Below are positions 7,009 through 11,064 of a stretch of 11,064 nt of DNA, piece after piece (within the stretch, counting starts at the first letter, position 1; each line of letters opens with the position of its first letter). A program made the translations under genes and the position numbers. The DNA is taken from positions 1 through 11,064 of the forward strand of contig CAMORL010000047.1 of assembly GCA_946623765.1 (NCBI GenBank), in the 5' to 3' direction. This stretch comes from an uncultured Clostridia bacterium (GTDB lineage: Bacteria > Bacillota_A > Clostridia > Christensenellales > CAG-138). A model generated the notes under the pieces. It did no database searches. It was not told the origin of the DNA and saw nothing but the letters and a program-made list of their open reading frames with translations.

Positions 7009-7040
7009 TTTAGGTTCATTTAGGGTTGACGCCGTATGAT
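7009..7040 (+). promoter_or_regulatory. Promoter with tandem TTTAGG operator, glycosidase operon
   Basis: Two exact TTTAGG half-sites (7009-7014 and 7019-7024) are spaced by 10 bases, one helical turn. They end 10 bases upstream of a TATGAT -10 box (7035-7040). The first half-site to -10 distance is 26 bases, the same as in the promoter at 1350-1381. No proper -35 box is in place: TTGACG at 7026-7031 is only three bases from the -10 box. This is the layout of an activator-dependent OmpR/PhoB-type promoter, and the adjacent response regulator is the obvious candidate. Transcription should start near 7047. Confidence 0.75.
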
Positions 7041-7068
7041 AGGGGCAAGAAAAAGAGAGGTGACGACT

Positions 7069-8037
7069 GTGAAACGACTCAAATACGGCTTTGAGATCCT
7101 GTTCGGACTTGCGCTGCTGCTGTTTACCGGATGGCTGCTTGCCGATACATTTCTGATCAAGCGGGTGTATTCCTCGGAACTGTCTTCCCAAACCGTACTT
7201 TCGGAAACCGCGGCAAACACCGATACGGAAACGGTTGTGATCCGGACGGAGAAAACGGAGGAATCCGCCGAAAGCGAAACCGTGCCGTCGGCTGCGGAGG
7301 AACTTGTGCAAAGCGATACGGCGTATTCGGATGAAAACATTTCCGTATCGCTGCAAACCTATCGGATTCTCGAGACGACGGTATATGTCGCGGACGTGCG
7401 GCTTTCCTCGCCGGATTATCTGAGAACCGCGTTTGCCGAAAGCAGCTACGGACGCAACATCACCGAGAAGACCTCGGAGATGGCGGCTTCGGTCAATGCG
7501 ATCCTCGCCGTCAACGGCGACTACTACGGCGCGCAGCGGTCCGGTTATGTGATCCGCAACGGCGTGCTGTACCGCAATACCGGAAGCGGCAGCGAAGATC
7601 TGGTCATCTATGCGGACGGCAGCTTCGGCATCGTCAGCGAGGACGAGATCTCGGCGGAAGAGCTGCTTGCCTCGGGCGCATGGAACGTCCTGTCCTTCGG
7701 ACCGGCGCTCCTGGAAAACGGCGAAATCACCGTTTCCGAAAACGAGGAGGTCGGCAGAGCGATGGCAAGCAATCCGCGCACGGCGATCGGCGTCGTTGAC
7801 GATCTGCACTATGTCTTCGTCGTCGCGGACGGACGCACCGGCGAGAGCGACGGTCTTTCGCTTTACGAGCTTGCGTCGTTCATGCAGTCGCTCGGCGCCG
7901 AGACCGCCTACAACCTCGACGGCGGCGGTTCGTCCTCGATGGTGTTCCTCGGAAACCTCATCAACAACCCGGCAAACGGCAAACGAAACAGCGAAAGGAG
8001 CGTGAGCGACATTGTCTACATCGGCTACGGCGTCTAA
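7069..8037 (+). CDS. Membrane-anchored phosphodiester glycosidase (NAGPA domain)
   Basis: The protein has 322 residues from a GTG start. A single N-terminal membrane segment (about 8-30) is followed by an acidic, Ser/Thr/Glu-rich spacer (35-90) and the NAGPA domain (about 95-320). Signature residues are Asn149-Gly-Asp151-Tyr-Tyr (NGDYY), Arg237 (NPRTAIG), Asp254-Gly-Arg256 and the hallmark loop NLDGGGSSSM (282-291). The mammalian founding member removes N-acetylglucosamine from a phosphodiester on mannose; bacterial members are thought to act on surface or exported glycans and their substrates are mostly unknown. The catalytic domain should face outside. The in-frame ATG at 7036 is rejected because it lies inside the -10 box; the GTG at 7069 has GAGAGGTGA (7055-7063) at normal spacing. 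First gene of an operon whose promoter matches that of the polyphosphate operon. Confidence 0.9.
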   Translation: MKRLKYGFEILFGLALLLFTGWLLADTFLIKRVYSSELSSQTVLSETAANTDTETVVIRTEKTEESAESETVPSAAEELVQSDTAYSDENISVSLQTYRILETTVYVADVRLSSPDYLRTAFAESSYGRNITEKTSEMAASVNAILAVNGDYYGAQRSGYVIRNGVLYRNTGSGSEDLVIYADGSFGIVSEDEISAEELLASGAWNVLSFGPALLENGEITVSENEEVGRAMASNPRTAIGVVDDLHYVFVVADGRTGESDGLSLYELASFMQSLGAETAYNLDGGGSSSMVFLGNLINNPANGKRNSERSVSDIVYIGYGV

Positions 8038-8449
8038 GCTGACTTCTCAGCAAAAACTGATTCTTGCGGACCTCTCGGCGACCCTGTTCTGCGTACTGTT
8101 CGGCGCGGTCTACGAAGCGTTCGGACACGGCGTATACGCCTACGGCATGCTCTATGCCTTCGTCTTTCCGCTCGTACTCGGCGTACTGCCGCTGCTGTTG
8201 ATCGGCATGCTGCGCGCGCCGTATCCGAGCCGCTTCAGCCACAGCGTCTGGCATGCGGGGATCGCAGCGCTCACGGTCGGAAGTCTCGTTTCCGGCGCGC
8301 TTGCAATCTACGGAACCGACAATCCGCTGACGCTCGTCTACTGGATTTTGGGCGGCACGCTCACTGCGCTCGGCGCGGCAGGCTATCTCGCGACCGCTTT
8401 GTCGGCGCGGAAAAACAAATCAAATTTCCCGAAGGAGGTACATACATGA
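8012..8449 (+). CDS. Small four-helix membrane protein of unknown function
   Basis: The protein has 145 residues from a TTG start. Four hydrophobic segments lie at about 19-40, 44-66, 82-100 and 108-129, joined by short loops, with a basic C-terminus; both ends are probably cytosolic. I do not recognise a family. The TTG is the first possible start after an in-frame stop (8003-8005) and has AAAGGAG at 7994-8000, with a rather long 11-base spacer. The gene overlaps the glycosidase by 26 bases and its stop overlaps the next start as ATGA, so all three genes are translationally linked. That position, between two extracytoplasmic proteins, suggests a membrane accessory role, which is inference only. 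Confidence 0.8.
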   Translation: MSTSATASKLTSQQKLILADLSATLFCVLFGAVYEAFGHGVYAYGMLYAFVFPLVLGVLPLLLIGMLRAPYPSRFSHSVWHAGIAALTVGSLVSGALAIYGTDNPLTLVYWILGGTLTALGAAGYLATALSARKNKSNFPKEVHT

Positions 8450-9957
8450 AAAAACGAATCATCGGAATCATCGGACTGTCAATGCTTTTAAGCCTTGCCG
8501 CCTGCGGTCAGGCTGCAGCGGGCAACGGGAACGCACCTACCGACCCGGCAGGCGAAACGGAAATCGAAGCGGGCGTGCCGGACGCCGCGGACGCCGAAGG
8601 TACCTGGAGCACCGTGCCCCAGCAGATGGACGGGCAAAAGAACCGGTCCAAAAAGAACCGCGGCGAATCGTCGGACAAATCCGGCAAATCCGGCAAATCG
8701 AAGGACCGGAAGGATCGGAAGGACGGCGGGCAAAAGCCGGAAGGGAATGCGGGACGCGGCAGCGGCAAAAAGCACGGCGACGGAAAGAAATCCGGCACGA
8801 ACAACGATAAGGAATCCGGCGACGGCGCAGCGCTGGTTCTGCAGGACGGCGACGCATTGACCGGCGGAACCTACACGGCGGAGGATGCGGATCAAAGCGC
8901 GATGGAAGCGTCCGGAACCGTCAGCGCGAGCGTGACCGGCGCGGTGCTCAACAAGACGTCCGGCGACGCTTCCGACGCGGATGCGGCGAGCTTTCGCGGC
9001 GTCAACGCAGGCGTTCGCGTTTACGGCGACGCAAATGTGACGCTGACCGGCTGCACGGTCAACGCGTCGGCAAAGAACGCGACCGGCGTGTTTGCCTGTG
9101 AGAACGGCGTAATCACGATGGACGGCTGCACCGTCACCGTCACAGGCGGCGGCGCGGGCGGCGTGCAGGTTGCGGGCGGCGGCACGCTGTACGGTACAAA
9201 CCTGACCGTGACAAGCGCGTCCAAGGCGGCGATCCGTTCCGACCGCGGCGGCGGCACGATGGTGCTGGACGGCGGAACCTATACGTCCACCGGTTCGGAC
9301 GGCTGCCCGGCAATCTATTCGACCGCGGAGATCACCGTGAAGAACGCGGAATGCGTTTCGACGAATTCGCGCGCGGTCATCATCGAAGGAAAAAACAGCG
9401 TCACACTCGAAAACTGCACGCTTTCCGGAAATGATCAATCGACCAAGGAGGGCAGCGTCAAGGCAAACGTATTGCTGTACCAGAGCGCGTCCGGCGACGC
9501 AAGCGTCGGCACAAGCGCGTTTTGCATGACCGGCGGCAGCATGAAGGCGAATACCGGCGCAATGTTTTACTGCACGAACACCGCAAGTGTGATTACGCTG
9601 AACGGCGCCGATCTGGAGCTTTCCGATGACGGAACGCTTCTGATCGTCTCCGCGGGACGCTGGGGCAGGGACGGCAAAAACGGCGGCGACTGCACGATGA
9701 ACGCAAAGAACCAGATTCTGACCGGGACGATCGCGGTGGACGCGATCTCGAAGCTCACGGTCAATCTGACCGAGGGCTCGTCCTTTACCGGCGCGGTCGG
9801 CGGGGAAGGCGAGATCCGGGTTTCGCTGGATGCGGCGTCGACCTGGACGCTGACCGGAGATTCCTATGTCACATCGTTCACAGGCGACCCGTCGCGGATC
9901 GTTTCAAACGGTTATACGCTGTATGTGAACGGCGTCGCGCTTTCAGGGACAAAGTAA
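8446..9957 (+). CDS. Beta-helix lipoprotein with Lys/Arg-rich linker
   Basis: The protein has 503 residues. A clear lipoprotein signal ends in the lipobox LAAC with Cys20 as the lipidated residue. An acidic, Ala/Glu/Pro-rich stretch (21-60) leads into a low-complexity basic linker (about 64-127) with 15 Lys and 5 Arg against 10 acidic residues, and many Ser and Gly. The rest (about 128-503) is built of short repeats rich in Gly, Thr and Val (for example NVTLTGCTVNASAKN, then MDGCTVTVTGGGAGG), typical of a right-handed parallel beta-helix. It resembles adhesin-like or carbohydrate-binding proteins but lacks the DDGxxA turns of the lipoprotein at 2838-4952. A near-perfect ribosome binding site AAGGAGGT lies six bases before the ATG, suggesting high expression. 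It is last in its operon and exposed on the cell surface. The ligand is unknown; binding of polyanions by the linker is a hypothesis. Confidence 0.85.
   Translation: MKKRIIGIIGLSMLLSLAACGQAAAGNGNAPTDPAGETEIEAGVPDAADAEGTWSTVPQQMDGQKNRSKKNRGESSDKSGKSGKSKDRKDRKDGGQKPEGNAGRGSGKKHGDGKKSGTNNDKESGDGAALVLQDGDALTGGTYTAEDADQSAMEASGTVSASVTGAVLNKTSGDASDADAASFRGVNAGVRVYGDANVTLTGCTVNASAKNATGVFACENGVITMDGCTVTVTGGGAGGVQVAGGGTLYGTNLTVTSASKAAIRSDRGGGTMVLDGGTYTSTGSDGCPAIYSTAEITVKNAECVSTNSRAVIIEGKNSVTLENCTLSGNDQSTKEGSVKANVLLYQSASGDASVGTSAFCMTGGSMKANTGAMFYCTNTASVITLNGADLELSDDGTLLIVSAGRWGRDGKNGGDCTMNAKNQILTGTIAVDAISKLTVNLTEGSSFTGAVGGEGEIRVSLDAASTWTLTGDSYVTSFTGDPSRIVSNGYTLYVNGVALSGTK
8671..8727 (+). repeat. In-frame 9-base tandem repeats encoding the basic linker
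   Basis: Two short arrays with a 9-base unit lie next to each other. The first (8671-8697) has three units of the form tcsggcaaa type, TCGGACAAA then TCCGGCAAA twice, encoding S-D/G-K. The second (8701-8727) has AAGGACCGG, AAGGATCGG and AAGGACGGC, encoding K-D-R/G. Units of three codons keep the reading frame when copies are gained or lost, so the linker length could vary between strains. Confidence 0.75.
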
Positions 9958-9982
9958 ACGACGATAACAATACGATCGGCAT

Positions 9983-10013
9983 CGCCGTCCGGGCATTTCC
10001 GGACGGCGTTTTT
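9983..10013 (+). terminator. Intrinsic terminator of the glycosidase operon
   Basis: A perfect 10-bp GC-rich stem (CGCCGTCCGG at 9983-9992 with 9999-10008) closes a 6-base loop and is followed directly by TTTTT (10009-10013). It lies 25 bases after the stop codon of the beta-helix lipoprotein and separates it from the redox operon. Confidence 0.93.
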
Positions 10014-10077
10014 CGGCAGAAACCCGCTGAAACGGCGAGGATCGAAATTCTGTTGCCGACAAATCCGTCCGATAGGC

Positions 10078-10107
10078 TTGCGAACAGGGTCCCTCTTATT
10101 GTAGAAT
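10078..10107 (+). promoter_or_regulatory. Candidate sigma-A promoter of the redox operon
   Basis: TTGCGA (10078-10083) and TAGAAT (10102-10107) are separated by 18 bases. The AT-rich stretch around the -10 box stands out from its GC-rich surroundings. The leader would be about 65 bases. It does not carry the tandem TTTAGG element, so this operon appears to be outside the proposed regulon. Confidence 0.55.
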
Positions 10108-10179
10108 AGTAAAAAGCAATTTGTGCGCGGCCGCGCGGATTGCGGCTGTCATTCCATCAAGAAGGGGGAAGCACGATCT

Positions 10180-11031
10180 ATGTACCGAATCTTCAGCAAA
10201 AAGAATCTGAATCCGACGGTAACGCAGATGGAGATCGAAGCGCCGCTGGTGGCAAACAAAGCGCTGCCCGGTCAGTTCATCATTCTGCGCGTCAACGAGG
10301 AGGGCGAACGCATTCCCCTGACCGTCGCGGGTGTGAACAAAGCGCGCGGCACGGTCAAGATCATCTTTCAGATCGTCGGCGCAACGACGGAACTGTTGAA
10401 CCACAAAAACGAGGGCGAGTATATTCAGGATTTCGTGGGACCTTTGGGCGTACCGACGCACACGGAAGGCATCAAAAAGGTCTGCATCGTGGGCGGCGGC
10501 GTCGGCTGCGCGATCGCCATGCCCGTGGCGCAGGCGTTCCACGAACAGGGCGCCGAGGTTACCTCGATCATCGGCTTTCGCAGCAAGGATCTGCTGATCC
10601 TTGAGGACGAATTCCGGGCGTGCTCGGACCGGCTCATCGTCATGACCGACGACGGAAGCTACGCGCGCCACGGCAACGTCACCGTTCCTTTGAAAGAAAT
10701 GCTCGAAGCGGGCGAGACGTTCGATCTGATCGTCACCATCGGACCGCTCGTCATGATGAAATTCGTCACGCTGACCGCAAAGCCCTTCGGGGTGCCGGTA
10801 ACGGTTTCCATGAACCCGATCATGATCGACGGCACGGGCATGTGCGGCGGCTGCCGCCTCACGCTGATCCGGGACGGCAAGCGCATTACGAAGTTCGCTT
10901 GCGTCGACGGACCGGACTTCGACGGTTATGAGGTGGATTTCGACGAGGCGATGAGCCGCGGACGCATGTACTTCGACTTTGAACGGAAAGCGCATGCAGA
11001 GACCTGCAATCTTCTGAAAGGAGCGAACTGA
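10180..11031 (+). CDS. Sulfide/dihydroorotate dehydrogenase-like FAD/NAD-binding subunit
   Basis: The protein has 283 residues and belongs to the ferredoxin-NADP reductase-like family that includes NfnA, SudB and PyrK. An FAD-binding barrel (about 1-95) carries RIPLTVAG (44-51). A nucleotide-binding domain (about 98-215) begins with the Gly-rich loop VGGGVGCA (104-111). The C-terminus has the cysteines Cys222, Cys225 (MCGGC) and Cys241 that bind a [2Fe-2S] cluster, with an acidic fourth ligand known in characterised relatives. In NfnAB the subunit couples NADH, NADPH and ferredoxin; in other members it serves sulfide or glutamate-type reactions. The next gene begins one base after the stop, as expected for the large GltD-like partner. 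The ATG at 10180 is preferred over an in-frame GTG at 10123, because AAGGGGGA precedes it and MYRIFSKK is the usual N-terminus. Whether it is NfnA or SudB cannot be decided here, so no symbol is given. Confidence 0.9.
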   Translation: MYRIFSKKNLNPTVTQMEIEAPLVANKALPGQFIILRVNEEGERIPLTVAGVNKARGTVKIIFQIVGATTELLNHKNEGEYIQDFVGPLGVPTHTEGIKKVCIVGGGVGCAIAMPVAQAFHEQGAEVTSIIGFRSKDLLILEDEFRACSDRLIVMTDDGSYARHGNVTVPLKEMLEAGETFDLIVTIGPLVMMKFVTLTAKPFGVPVTVSMNPIMIDGTGMCGGCRLTLIRDGKRITKFACVDGPDFDGYEVDFDEAMSRGRMYFDFERKAHAETCNLLKGAN

Positions 11032-11032
11032 A

Positions 11033-11064
11033 ATGGCACTGAATCCGAAAAAGCACGAAATGCC
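11033..11064 (+). CDS. Start of probable GltD/NfnB-like flavoprotein partner (partial)
   Basis: Only the first ten complete codons are present (MALNPKKHEM), then the window ends. The ATG lies one base after the preceding stop codon, with AAAGGAG (11017-11023) nine bases upstream. In known pairs the NfnA/SudB-type subunit is followed by a GltD-like NADPH-binding flavoprotein, and the short basic start ending in EMP fits the N-terminus of that family. The assignment rests mainly on gene order. Confidence 0.6.
   Translation, partial: MALNPKKHEM

Noticed and set aside
7026..7031. TTGACG as the -35 box of the glycosidase operon
   Set aside because: It lies only three bases from the TATGAT box, and nothing resembling a -10 box is found 16-18 bases downstream.
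8671..8727. Short regular repeats as a possible CRISPR-like array
   Set aside because: Units are 9 bases without spacers and lie in frame inside a coding region.
8488..9438. 316-codon minus-strand frame inside the second beta-helix lipoprotein gene
   Set aside because: Arises from codon bias on the opposite strand; the plus strand has a lipobox, a near-perfect ribosome binding site and repeats.
10123..10179. GTG-started extension of the NfnA/SudB-like protein
   Set aside because: It lies very close to the predicted transcription start, has no ribosome binding site, and the extra 19 residues do not fit the family's N-terminus.

Overview
The window reads as chromosomal DNA of a moderately GC-rich Gram-positive anaerobe, most likely a member of the Clostridia. 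The basis is strong AAGGAGG-type ribosome binding sites, lipoprotein signal peptides, compact intrinsic terminators, and an NfnA/SudB-type flavoprotein followed by its partner. The exact lineage cannot be fixed from the sequence. There are no RNA genes, insertion sequences, CRISPR arrays or phage genes.

Layout. On the left, a minus-strand multi-pass membrane protein of unknown function (176-1138) ends in a UUCG-loop terminator (27-60). Diverging from it is a plus-strand operon: a VTC-domain polyphosphate polymerase (1412-2119), a DUF4956 membrane protein (2139-2810) and a large Cthe_2159-like beta-helix lipoprotein (2838-4952). This operon meets a minus-strand two-component operon (response regulator 6260-6934, histidine kinase 5010-6263) at a bidirectional terminator (4962-4996). 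Diverging from the response regulator is a second plus-strand operon with overlapping genes: a membrane-anchored phosphodiester glycosidase (7069-8037), a small four-helix membrane protein (8012-8449) and a second beta-helix lipoprotein with a Lys/Arg-rich linker (8446-9957). It ends in a strong terminator (9983-10013). An apparently unrelated redox operon follows: an NfnA/SudB-like subunit (10180-11031) and the first codons of its probable partner (11033 onward).

How the genes may work together. The most telling non-coding signal is shared by the two plus-strand operons that flank the two-component system. Each has a tandem TTTAGG-like repeat about 10 bases upstream of an identical TATGAT -10 box, with no good -35 box. 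This is the geometry of promoters activated by OmpR/PhoB-type regulators. I infer one regulon in which the histidine kinase and response regulator switch on both operons. The proteins suggest a cell-envelope system that makes polyphosphate at the membrane, possibly moves it across, and displays carbohydrate-binding or polyanion-binding beta-helix lipoproteins together with a phosphodiester-cleaving enzyme. The polymerase assignment rests on motifs visible in the sequence. Export, polyphosphate binding and a common substrate are hypotheses.
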